Shown here in pieces: positions 35,965 to 47,415 of a stretch of 64,000 bases of DNA. The notes beneath the pieces are model-generated. The model was given only the letters and a program-made list of their open reading frames with translations. It was not told where the DNA came from and made no database searches. The translations under genes were made by a program, and so were the position numbers. This stretch comes from Scleromitrula shiraiana (taxonomy: Eukaryota > Ascomycota > Leotiomycetes > Helotiales > Sclerotiniaceae): positions 806,001-870,000 of the forward strand of contig JABELC010000002.1 in assembly GCA_028455995.1 (NCBI GenBank). The letters run 5' to 3'. Position 1 is the first letter of the stretch, and each line of letters opens with the position of its first letter.

Positions 35965-37849
35965 ATGCCTTCTCCATCTGCTTGGCAAAAGTTCAAAGAC
36001 TCCATATCACCACAAAAGGCACCAGTCAGGGCAGCTGCCATTTCTCAGACTTCACAAATCACAGAAGGAGTCGCTGGACGACGTTCTTCGCCCTCGGGAA
36101 AGAATGGCGCCATTGTACAAAGTCTTCCCTCTGATGCCCCGCCTATAATCACCGTTAAGGATACCAACACCAAGTCGAAAATGAACACGCTTGATCTAGT
36201 CACCAAAGCAGCAGGATCAAGTTGGGTGTTTGTTGTCATGATTGTGATTATCCTTGTATGGGCCATATTTGGTTTTATTGTACAGGGTTCTGATACCTGG
36301 CAAATTGTTTTACAAAATGCCTCATCCATTCAAGTCTATCTCACTGATATTCTTCTTCTCCGACAAGCTTCCAATGCATCCCGCTCCTTGCTGGCAACAC
36401 TTGCTGAACTCCAATCTCGAAATCAGACATGTGAGCGTCTTCTACGCCAAATTCCTGGTTGCCAATGGATGGAAACACATAAGAATCCTGCTCAGAAACT
36501 TTTCAAGGATGGAAAGCCCATCGAAGAAGATGCGGAAGACTCTCTTTTGACAGGTCAAAATCTGTCCAAATTACGCATAATGTGGAACAGAACATGACAG
36601 AACATGTGCTGGTGTTGCCGGATCACTTAGCTCAATATGGGTGTTCATTTCCTATTGGATTGGTATCTTCTTTTGAATAGCCATTGGTCCTCTCTTCCAA
36701 TTTAGTGATACTTGGCAGTTGTATGTGAACACTGCGACAGCTGTTGCCTTGACTTTCACCTCTGTTTTCTTGCAAAATATCCAACAGCAACAGGAAGACA
36801 ATTTGGAGCGATGTCTCTATTACGCACTTAAAGTATATGCAGAGATCGAATGGCGATTAAGAGAAATTACTGGTGACTCTATGCCCAATCCTATGTTCGA
36901 AATTCCAGCCCCAACAGTGAAGAGAGTTGATCGATCTATTGATGTGTTTGTCCGTATGTTTCACCAGACTTTGAACAAGGATACGTTTCATACCCCTCTC
37001 AATATTCACCTAACCCCCCTTTAATCTCAACCTCTTTTGCAAGGAGCACCTACTAACGCAATGCCTCATTACCAGATGTGATGGGATCTGATGTTGGCCT
37101 TCTTATAATATTAATCGTAACCATCGCATGGCTAGCCATTGGCCCATTGCTCCAATTCAATGACAACTGGTGGTTAATCATCGGTACATTTACCGGTCTC
37201 GTAGGATTCATCGACGGATTTGTTCTACGTAATGTCTATCACCGAGACAAAAAAGAAGCCGAAGCCCAATTTGAGAAGATTGCTGAGAGTGATGATCGTT
37301 TATTGGATCTACTCAACATTCCCGCTCCATACACTCCTCCTCCCAAGGCAAGAAATTGCGGTACCAGAGCTTCTCTTGCAGCGGGTGAATGGACCGCAAA
37401 GTCAAGTGTTAGTGTTGGATCCGCGGGTGTTAATGTCGCGTTATTGGTTACGGCTACCATTATGAGATGGTCGGAAATCGGTCAACTTTTGTGTAATACT
37501 CCTACTATGGTAAGTCAACACCAAAACCATATCATACCTTCCATACAGATACACCAGCTAACCCAAGCCCCTCCATGCACAGATAGTCGAAGGATTTCTA
37601 CTCCTCATCCTCATCCAAGCACACAGCACATCCAACCTAGCCCGCGGCCTCGACTTCCAAGGTCTCCTCAAACGCCGTCTCCTCCCAAACCACTACGTAT
37701 GCGAACTAAGCGACGACCAAAAATCCATCTACGATTTCTATCCCGACGAAAAGAAGAACATCTCCCTGTCTACCTATTCTGTTGACTCCTCGAGGGATAT
37801 GGATATAGATATGGACCAACCTGCCACGATGGTAGAAGGTCGTGTTTGA
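35965..37849 (+). pseudogene. Low-affinity iron permease family (Fet4-like) gene, disrupted
   Basis: The protein can be followed over its full length in homologous order: a polar N-terminus, TM segment SSWVFVVMIVIILVWAIFGF, DTWQIVLQNASSIQVYLTD; then AGSLSSIWVFISYWIGIFF, GPLFQFSDTWQLYVNTATA, NIQQQQEDNLERCLYYALK; then GLLIILIVTIAWLAIGPLLQF, NDNWWLIIGTFTGLVGFIDG, and a C-terminal ILIQAHSTSNLARGLDF block. Two introns are convincing (36954-37075 with TACTAAC branch, and 37510-37582). Two lesions break it: a perfect 10-bp tandem duplication, ACAGAACATG at 36587-36596 and 36597-36606, shifts the frame; and TGA at 36674-36676 sits between IGIFF and IAIGP where a codon, probably Trp, is expected. Removing one repeat copy restores the frame up to the TGA. 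Family role: low-affinity Fe(II) uptake at the plasma membrane. Confidence 0.82.
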
Positions 37850-38599
37850 GCATGAACACAACATATCAAATATAGTATGATATCAGTGAACCACGTTCTT
37901 GAAATCTTTGTGTCCCTTTTTTCTTGCAATCGATGGCGCGATGTTCGTGGCTTTCGTGCATATACCATACTACTATACTTACTACATACACTTTATATAC
38001 CCCATACTATCTTTAAATATAATCCTGTTCTCTTCCCCATCCATCCATTCATTTTATTTTATTTCTATTCTTCTTAGCTACCTCTCTCTTTGCTCAACGT
38101 ATTGTCATATCAGGCGTTTATGTCCTTTTCCCTTTCCATTCCTTCAACTTCAATTATGTGTAATATATATGTATAATTTGGGCGAGACGGAAAATAAATG
38201 CAAAAAGCATACAAGCAATAGACAAGATCTGTAAAATTGTACATGTATATAGCATAGCACATATGAATGTTTGAATATCACAACCAATGCCTGTGGCCGC
38301 TGGCGTTCTGGATGATACTGTTCTAAAACGAAGGGAAGAAGTTACGAGAATCGGAGATGGGCCCCTTCTCTTCCAATTCACTCATTTAGTCATCTATCTT
38401 TTCTCTTGTTCTGGCTCGTAAGGAAATCACACTATCACGAAGTCTGTTACCCAACGCAATGTTCAAGAGGGGCCGGGTTTCTTAATAAAAACAAAAACTC
38501 CAATGCATTGAATCACCAATCTAATAATTATTCCTCAACAGTATCACCAGTTACCATTTATACACTCCTTATCTAAGCCAATAGCAAGCACCATAACAA
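37850..38599. other. Convergent intergenic region
   Basis: Separates the 3' ends of the iron-permease pseudogene (+) and the NDR-type kinase (-). No coding potential is seen. Confidence 0.5.
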
Positions 38600-41465
38600 C
38601 TAATGCACACTCAATCTTGCCCGATGCCAAACCGTTCTCCTCGACATTGAAGAAGCAGTATGTACCGATGAAGCATACCTTTCATGACTGGGATCAATAC
38701 GTCTATAAGTATACCCCAAGAACGCACCCTTCTTCCTTAATTCCAATATCTTTGGCGCAAGTTCTTTATCCCTTAGCAAGCGGTCACGAGGACGTTTGCG
38801 TTCTTTTCGTCCGAACGTCTTGACAAATACCTTGAGATATTCTTTCTCTTCATCTCGCATGACAAACTGATCAATCTCCTTCTCAACTTTCTTGAGTCTA
38901 ACAGAGTCATGAGGACGCTCGATGAAACCTGTTGCCAACATTTGAATCTCACGATTAAATGGTTTCAAAGCATCAGCGATTTGTTGAAAGGTTGGTAAAG
39001 GAGTTGATACCGACTCAGAGAAGTCTGAGATTGGCTCTTCTTCGTCAAAATAGTGGGTATCATCCATAGACTTGATATTGGGGACAAATGGAGGAGACAT
39101 CAAATGTAAACGATCCCATTGGATATCCCGGAACCATTTATGCGATTTGATATCTTCCGCGTCGTTGGGGTAGACATAACGGCCAGCATAATCTTGATTT
39201 CGTCGAGATCCAGAGACTGTATCTCTGGACTTGTATCGCCTACTACAGAGACGTTGATCTTTTTCCTGTATGATGCTTCGGATGAGATCTTGACATCTCC
39301 TGCTGACCGATGGTCTAGCTGGAAATTGAAAAGTGGTCTTGTGATTTAGAATATTCATCTTCGTCTGTTGTCTACCACCCTCCTCTGCGAGGAATGGGGT
39401 GTGTCCATAAAGGCACTACTTAAAGTTAGCGGTGATTCATCTCTTGCTATTGTTAATGCCAACTTACTTCATAGAGTATAACAGCAACGCTCCACCAATC
39501 ACATCTAGCATCGTAAAGCTCACCCCTGACAACTTCCGGAGCCATATATTGACTTGTGCCAACTACTGATCGTGCCAATGCTCTATTACCGAAACGATTA
39601 CGCCAATTTAAAATGCTCTCCGATTCTGATGCATTTGACGAATTCTTCTCATGACGCTCTTTTGCACCCATTACGACATGAGCAAGTTTCATAGCTGCAG
39701 CAACACTTCTTCCCTCCTTCTTGTCAAGCGAATCACCCTCAACGGTAATTCCAAGTTTGGTAAGAAGCGAATATCTGTGGTTATGAAAGTACGCTTGATC
39801 GTGAGACCAATGGCCATCGAATGCCAAGCCGAAATCAGAAATCTTGAGATGTCCAGAAGCGGAGATGAGAAAATTATCAGGCTTAACATCGCGATGTATC
39901 CAGCGCAGCGCATGAGCTTCTTCGATACACAGGATCATTTCGGCAATGTACCATTTGGTGACACTTTCAGAAAGAACGTTGTCGCGAATGAGTAATCCGA
40001 GGAAGTCACCACCAGGCATATAATCCATTACAAGGTAGAGATTGTTTAGATCTTGAAAACTTGAGATGAGTGGAACAACCCTACATAAAAGAGTTAGGAT
40101 AGTCAATGATAGTGTATTGAGATAATTACTTACCATCTCGAACCTTCAGCTGCTACAAGGAAATCGCGCTCAGCCCGTAAATGGCCCTCTTGACTGTTTC
40201 GAAGCATGTCTGATTTCCTAATGACTTTCATAGCATAGATACTCTTGCTTGGCTCGGATCTTTTGACAGACGGCCATTAGTACATTGAGTAATAGAGAGT
40301 GTCAGTAAAACTCACTTATTCACTGACTTCTCTCTGACAAGTCGAACAACGCCAAAACTTCCCTTTCCAAGGACTTTGACAACTTCATAGTTTGAAGGCT
40401 TCCGATCTCGACCTCTCAAGGCATTGCCACTTCGTATTTTCATGTTTCGTGTTTGTCTTAGATGGTTGCTTTCAGCTTTAGCCAATGCCTTGCGTTTATC
40501 ATCTTTATCTGTCGGAGAAGAGGCTACATCATCCAGAAGTTCATTTTCGAGATTTATAAGTCGAAGGGAACGAGGGGTTGGTGCTTTGGATGTAAGGGCG
40601 TTGTAATACGTTTCAAAGAAAATTTTTGCAGAGGCAGCCTTCTCGACAGTAATAACAGCTAATACCAGTCAGTCAAAGTGGCATCAGTGTTATCAGGATA
40701 TGTAGGCAGACATACTTGGAACAGGTTTTGGTGACTCTATAGGATGGTTCTCGAATTCGGCAATAGGCGTAAGAACATTTTCAGGTGGGCTACCTTCAAC
40801 CACAGGCTGTGGATTGAATTTCTTGTTCTCAGATGAATGCTGAGAAATCCCCGGAGACTTTGAGTTAGAAAATTTGGAATCAAGTGAAGTCTTTTCAGTT
40901 GACTGTCCGGGACCAGGTAACGATGATTTGCCACTGTTTCTTGCAGACTCTGCACTCGAAGCGGGCGTGAGACCATCAGGCATAAATTCTAGGACACCTT
41001 TATCGAGAGATATAAGACTCAATCGGCTCTTGAATTGGGTACGATGAACGACAGTGGGTGGAGCTTTGAGTAAAGCCATAGAAATTTTCTTGCTCAGTGC
41101 AACGTGTTGTGTCGGAGAGAGAGGTGGAGATGTAGGCTCCAGCGAAACCTCAGAAGCTGGGCGGCCAATATTGTTAGACGACGAAGTCTCAAATAAAACA
41201 CCATAACAGCTCACGTAGTGCCATGTAAGAAAAGCAAGTTGAGTGAGTGCTACTTACTGCTATTGGTAAGTGTCCGTAAGACGGACAGAATCTTAGAACC
41301 TTGACGCCGAAATTTTGATGGTCTGTCGGGAGAACTTGGAGGAGTGAAAGTTTGAAGATCTGCAGTTGGTGGAAGCAATATAGACTGTTCTAATTGAGGA
41401 ACATTACTTTGGTCTGTTGCGACGGGTTTGAGTCCTCGTGCACTGCGTGTCCTCTTAATCGTCAT
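38600..41465 (-). CDS. NDR-family AGC serine/threonine protein kinase
   Basis: Six exons (41465-41258, 41156-40716, 40658-40316, 40259-40134, 40080-39468, 39415-38600) give 848 residues in consistent phase. Visible: a Ser/Pro-rich N-terminal region; an NDR-type N-terminal regulatory helix (TVEKAASAKIFFETYYN); glycine loop LGKGSFGVV; the catalytic Lys in YAMKVIRK; HRDVKPDNFL; KISDFGLA; a 60-70 residue insert before the activation segment, as in NDR/LATS kinases; activation motif RSVVGTSQYMAPE; DWWSVAVILYE joined to CLYGHTPF across the last intron; and a C-terminal hydrophobic motif AFLGYTYRRID. NDR kinases control polarity, mitotic exit and morphogenesis and are activated by MOB proteins. It differs from the canonical Cot1/Orb6 and Dbf2 types as I remember them and may be the third, Ppk35-like fungal group. 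The start is the first in-frame ATG of exon 1. Confidence 0.88.
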
Positions 41466-42054
41466 GTCTGCTGTAGACTAGACCAAAAATATCAATACTG
41501 AAGGGATAATAATAAACCTCATGAGAAGCACGCAACTGATGGGCAAGGAATATTGTTGATAACGAGAAGAAGGTAAATTCTAAAAGCAAAGAGGTTTCGT
41601 TTGAATTTTGTATTTGGGCACAGCTTGTACGAGGCAGGAGCACTACAACTCTTGCCAACATTAAATTTGATGGAAGGAACAGTACACTAAAAGATTGAGT
41701 AGGAGCAATTCAATAGATTAATCTTCCTATATTACGAGATAGCTCAAAGCAACCCCCTAGCTAAAAACAAACCAAACTTTTCAAATATACGCCTGAGGTG
41801 CTATGCAAACCCCATCATCCCATTTTGCGGAATCTCTCTTCGAACAGAGACATGCTCAGGTCGGAGACTTATGCAAAACATTGCATATGATATATGCGCG
41901 ACATGATTGCCCAACAGCAAAAGATACATAAGAGGCCGGAACAATTGTACAAGATATGAAAACACAAGAAACTTATAAGCCATATCACGTCGCAAGTACG
42001 TTAAGTACTAACAACGAGATGGCCCAGACTGTGTGAAAGAAAGAACAATTACAT
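41466..42054. other. Intergenic region upstream of the NDR-like kinase
   Basis: Should contain the kinase promoter and the 3' end of the FKBP gene. No recognised site or gene. Confidence 0.5.
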
Positions 42055-43831
42055 CTACTTGATTTCGAGGAGCTTGACGTCGAAGACCAAGGTAGAGTTA
42101 GGTGGAATACCAGGAACACCCTTCTTACCATAGGCAAGATGAGCTGGAATTGTCAATCGTCGTTCACCACCAGCTGCCATACCGGCAATACCAATGTCCC
42201 ATCCTTGGATAACCTCACCAGCGCCGAGCTTAAAGGAGAAGGGCTTGCCTTTCTTGTTTGCTGCATTGAAGATTAGAAGACGCTAGATGTATGAGGAAGT
42301 GAGAACTTACAATCAAAAACTTTGCCGTCGGTGAGCTTTCCAATGTAGCGCATTCCAACTCTGTTACCCTTCTTGGCGGCTGGGCCAGAACCAATCTTCT
42401 TATCATCAACAGTTACGCCATTGACAGTCTTAGGTCCCAAGCTAGCACCTGCTTTGGCTGGAGCTGCCTTGGCCGCAGTCTTAGGATCAGCGGATCCAGT
42501 AGGACCTTGCTCAAGGTTCTTTGCGAACTGAACCTTCTTGTCAGCCTTCTCAGCCTTGGCTGGGGACTCTTTCTTTGCCTCCTCTGGCTTAGCAGCGGGT
42601 TCGCCATTGTTCTTCTTCAATTTCTTCAATTGCTTTTTGCTGAGTTTTGGTTCCTCAGCAGCCTCGGCTTTTAAAGTCTTGGCCATAATGTCATCAAGAG
42701 ATGTACCCTCCTCAAGTTCATCGGCAGAGCGCTTGTTTTTGCCCTTCTTTTCAGCCTTGACAAGCTTGGGGGCCTCTTCGTCCGATTCAACCTCGGTGAT
42801 ACGGGGATCTTCTAATCCGTCAAGCTCATCGCTCTCATCAGAGTCCATCTCAAGTTCAAGCTCATCCTCATCTGGAGACAAGTCATAGTCCTCATCAGAT
42901 TCATCATCAGAGTCCGAGTCATAAACTTCGTGGTGATGGTTGTGGCCCTTGTCGTCTGGAATAACGTAGTTTCCGGTGAGGAAAATGGTGTGGGTACCAG
43001 TAACCTTGAAGAAAACACTCTCATCCTCACCAATGGTGATGTCAAGTGGTTGTTGATAGTTCTGCGTAATTATTAGCCAAAAGTTAATATGTGTGCTTCC
43101 AAACTTCGTACCTTCTCTGGGTCGAGTGTGCAGAGGACGTACTCCTCAACCTCGATATCTCCACCATCTTCACTGTCTTCATCGCTATCTTCTTCGTCGT
43201 CAGCAGAAGCCTTGGCTTTGCCTTTCTTGTCGGCCTTCTTGACACCATTTGAAGCATCCTCCATCTCTTCATCGGAATCGTCTTTAGAAATGGAAGCCAT
43301 AAGCTCTTCAAGAGCAGCTTGCTTTCTGGCCTTCTTCGACTTAGCAGGGTCGCTTGGTCCACCGTTGGCTTCTTCGTCACTCTCTGATTCAGAGTCATCT
43401 TCTTCCAATAAAGCACGGAGATACTCTTCCTTCTCTTCATCGTCATCCTCATCGGGGGCACTTGATTGGCGAATGATCTTCAAGGTTGCGCGTGGACGAG
43501 CACCCTCTTCACCTTCAGCAGGTTCGCTTGGGTCAATGGCTGCCATGGTGATACGGAACTGGAAACAATGGCATTAGATGTAGAACTTTATAGCAGAGAA
43601 AAAAGTTTTTTTCTGGAATCGATGTTTGGGCGAAGAAAAAATCAAGACAGGAATAAATGTTTGACTTACGGTAGCTGGGAAATCTGGAACAGCTGGGACG
43701 AGAATATCTCCTGCTGGGACCTCAAGGCCATACATTGCGACTATTTTGCATTAGATATTTGAGCTGCAATGAAGACAAGCAGGCAGGCAGGCAGCCGACG
43801 GTGATGTTTACTTACCTGGAAGAAGAGGCAT
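42055..43831 (-). CDS. fpr4: FK506-binding protein, nucleolar Fpr3/Fpr4 type (peptidyl-prolyl cis-trans isomerase)
   Basis: Five exons (43831-43816, 43740-43670, 43558-43112, 43061-42311, 42260-42055) give 496 residues. The N-terminal nucleoplasmin-like part (MPLLPVAMYGLEVPAGDI, then FPATFRITMAAIDPS, and later FFKVTGTHTIFLTGNYV) is followed by long acidic and basic tracts (EVYDSDSDDESDEDYD; KKQLKKLKK), as in yeast Fpr3/Fpr4. The FKBP domain is at the C-terminus, about residues 385-496, with KKGNRVGMRYIGKLTDGKVFD, PFSFKLGAGEVIQGWDIG, MAAGGERRLTIPAHLAYG and the terminal STLVFDVKLLEIK. Family role: prolyl isomerisation and histone chaperoning in nucleolus and chromatin. The first coding exon is only 16 nt, ending in GTAAGT; the sequence after the splice matches family N-termini, which supports it. 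Confidence 0.92.
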
Positions 43832-44433
43832 TTTTTCGGAGAGGAATCAAGTTAATGATCCAATTAATTGATATTGAAGATTTATTAAAAAAGATTGACA
43901 ATAGTCGAATACAGAGATTTAATATTGAAGAAAATTCAAAAAGTAGCGGTGTCTTTGATTGAAGAAGAAAAAATTGAGGAACTTAATTTGAAGAATTCTC
44001 GTTCGCAAAAAGGCCGACAGCTTGGGAACTTTTTTTTTTTTAACTCTTGCGGCACACTAAGATAGCTTATCCGCTCACACTAACCTACGCTAGTATCCAC
44101 CGGGCGACAGCCTCACGTGAAACTAAATAAATCTTGGTAAGTTCTTTGTAATCGAATCATTTTCTGAGAAATCATTGGTTGTCTGGCATCAGCTTTCTTC
44201 AATACTTCCTATGGCCAATTCTATCTGCCCACAGCTTCATCATTGGCATATCACACTATTCCGCGCTATAGCTATCTAGATCCGGGTAACTATATCGACT
44301 CTAATGATAGTTAATGTGCTAAATATAGTACTAGATATCGGTAATCGCACTTAATATATTAAGATCTATGAGTATCACATATCATATCCTCGTATATCGA
44401 CATCCCCAAGCCACAATAAAACACTGTTGGAAT
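43832..44433. other. Intergenic region upstream of the FKBP gene
   Basis: Contains the FKBP promoter and the 3' end of the DJ-1/PfpI gene. A poly-T run is at about 44031-44042. Nothing else recognised. Confidence 0.5.
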
Positions 44434-45246
44434 CTATACTTTCTTTTCCTTGCCAATACCAAGACCAACAGCCTTAAGGATTTGCCAGAACCACCAAAGA
44501 GTCAATCTCGTCTTTCCCCGTCCATACTCCACTCCTTTCTCCCCCACATCTGCCATCGCCACTGCTGCTTCACCTACCGGACCAGGAAACCTTTGCCTGA
44601 TATAAGCCGCAATCATCTCCAGTCCATTAGTTATTCCCCCTTCATCAAAGCTTTGTTAGCACCCATAAGTTATGTAGGTTATACACATCAACTTACCACT
44701 ACTCCAAATGTTCCCATCTTCGACCCATCTACGATTATCTATCCATTTCGTGTCTGGGAACTCCTTTTTCAATCTTGATACCAAAGCCCGAGGTCCACTT
44801 GCACTTCGTCCTTTTAATACTCCACTTTGCCCCATCAAGAATATCCCGGTACAAATACTCAGGATGTCTGTTTGCTTTCCATTATCTTCCCTCCACTCGG
44901 CGTGGCTTCTCAGGAATGATAGCGCTTCCTCATCAAACACCAAGCGAGGGTCTGGTCCTGGAACGAGTAGAATATCTAGCTTGCCTGGCTGGACCTCATT
45001 GTCTTTTGTTGTCTTTGAACAATGAAGAAAAGCATTAGCAGTTAATTCAATATGAGATCCAGTAGACGGTATGGATATATAATCAATAGTCGAAGGAATT
45101 CCGAGTGCTACCAATGGTTCTGGCAATCCACATGCAGCGAGATATGATGGTGAAAGCATATTAAATAAGTCAATACCCGACATGTCAAGAAGTTGGCACC
45201 CCGAAGGTATGAATACCCCAATGCGAAGACTTCCTTTGTTCGTCAT
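44434..45246 (-). CDS. DJ-1/PfpI family protein (class I glutamine amidotransferase-like)
   Basis: Two exons (45246-44697 and 44639-44434) give 251 residues; the junction reads IWSSG-GITNGLEM, the conserved segment after the active site in this family. Visible: an N-terminal beta strand RIGVFIPSGCQLLDMSGIDLF, LDILLVPGPDP, and the nucleophile elbow SICTGIFLMGQSGVLKGR with the predicted reactive Cys132. There is no signal peptide or membrane segment. Family members include isocyanide hydratases, glyoxalase III-like enzymes and uncharacterised fungal proteins; the substrate cannot be told from sequence. The short C-terminal exon ends in a basic tail. Confidence 0.85.
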
Positions 45247-47415
45247 GATTTTTGTTGGGTGCTTCTGATGATATTTGCGACAAATTCAATCTTTCGTCCT
45301 GAAGGAACCAAAGATTCATCTTATATATATTAGTCGGCCATGAGCTCACCGGATTTATATGGATATACGGATATAGGAATTACAATTAATAGCAAGACCA
45401 TGTATATTCATAACTGTAGTTATAGCTATGAATTCCGAGGTCATAGAAGTTGTGATTAAATTGAAATTATAATCAAGTCAATGGTTTTCTAAAAAAAAAA
45501 AAAAAAAGAATACGAATACCCTTGAACACGTGCTTCGCAAAACAACAACTTCTCAAAAAGCGACAGCAAACAACATCAAACAACATCTGATCTACGCAAT
45601 CAACATCATGTTTAAATCCGTGCCTGATCACAATTAAGCATTGAACATCCCATTTTTGTTGCACGCCGCAATGCTCACAAAGCCACGAATTTCACATTCT
45701 GTTGCACGTCGCAGTTTGGAGGCGTTCGATGGTCGTCCTTGGCATTTTGTTTTCGAGTCATGCCACGACACATCCCTCATGTACAATGTACATCAACCAC
45801 AACAGCAGTAGGAATTCAACTCTAATGCAATTTCTGCGGCTCGTTTTTTTTCTGCAGGGTCCCACAGAATTGCTTCTTGTAGGTACGGCTTTGTATTTCA
45901 GGGTATTCTTATAAGGAAATGATTGTCAAAGCCAGGGTTTCCACTGGGTTTTGAGTTTTGACTCGTGCATTTAGGGGTTTGGATATCGTTTTGATATTGG
46001 TACAGTGCAAGTGGTCGGGATGAGAATTTACAATATCACGTCTTCGAGGGCATCGCGATGCTATAACGCAAGTGAAAGACACAACGATGATGATGTTGCA
46101 ATCCCTTGGTTTCGAGTTGATGTAATATAGAAACCATCTAGAGTGCGATTTATATTACACCTGATTCACTGAGTTTGTAGATTCATACTCGAGTCATTAC
46201 AAATGCTTTGTTTTTTGACTTCTTTCAGAAAATTGATAGATGTATAGAGCTCCCAATCTTCATCCCATCCAAATAGTAGCAAAGATAGCATAGAGGCTTG
46301 TCCTGTATTAACACCTGAAAGGGACTCGAGGAAACTAAAACCAGTTGATCTAAATGCAGGGAGATACTTAGGTCGGGAGTATGAAGCTTGAAAAGAACAT
46401 GATGAATGTTTCCAATCTAGATAGAAAGGGTAGTATGCGTCAATATACAAGTCTATAATCTTTTATGCCTTCATCAGAGACACAGATTCATTGGGACCAG
46501 TGAGTGGCAATTCACTCCACTTCAAGTATCCTGTATGGCAAAGAGTGATCTACTTATTAATCCAACGACTATAGCATTCGTGCGTCTCTCTTCTGCTGAT
46601 TTGATGACTAAATCGAGCCATCTCATTTTCTCACGAGTCAAATCCAAATCCTCATAGTCTGCTATCACTCTACAGTAACATGACCAGGGTTCCTCAAGCC
46701 CCAAAGATATTCACTTCCGAAATATCAAATGATAATTTATTCTATCGTCCCAGATCAGGACTACAGTAGACGGAACAGACAACCAGTCGCAACATCTCAG
46801 TCGAGATAGTCCAGATATGCAACAAATCCATTTCCACTTATTCACTCATCCAAATTTTCACACGGATGATAGACTTCGTGGACACTGAATACCTAAGTAG
46901 GTAATTCACTCTTCTCGTACCAACTTTTCTTCCACTTTTCCTAATTTGGCTCTTTGCGAAAATGGTAGATATGCAACAAAACACTTAAGTATAGCTTCAT
47001 AACACTCCAGCTGTGAATTCACTACTCTCAAAATCGCCGGTGGTAAGCTGTACATGGGCAAGGTGGATTGATGAGGAGTGACTACCTAGGTAGGTAGGAA
47101 AGATTGATCCCGATTAGGAACTGTGCGATCATTGCGGATATGCAACAGATTTAAAGATGCGATAGGATAGATAACGAATGTGTAAGTGAATGCAAACGAA
47201 TTCAAGTGAGGAAGAGGTGGCGGGAACGAAGTTGGGTTCGACTTTTAGTGGGTACCTAATCATATGTAGGGGTTAGCGAACCCAACCTAATGATATCAGG
47301 AAGTAGTCCGATCAATCCCGCCCAATGTGTAAATTAGCGAGAAGAAGAAGAAAAACTCGTAAAATGTTCCATTAAATTTCTGGTATCGGATAAAATACAT
47401 TGAATCACACATGCT
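45247..47415. other. Intergenic region with possible gene relic
   Basis: No intact gene. On the minus strand, 46704-46522 reads LEEPWSCYCRVIADYEDLDL to VVGLISRSLFAI, and shortly after, in another frame, YLKWSELPLTGPNESVSLMKA ends in a stop at about 46469; together they look like a small decayed coding remnant of unknown family. A poly-A/T run is at about 45491-45507. Confidence 0.4.

Noticed and set aside
36662..36680. GTATCT...AATAG as an intron that would remove the TGA in the iron permease gene
   Set aside because: It would be about 18 nt, too short to be spliced, and would not repair the 10-bp duplication upstream.
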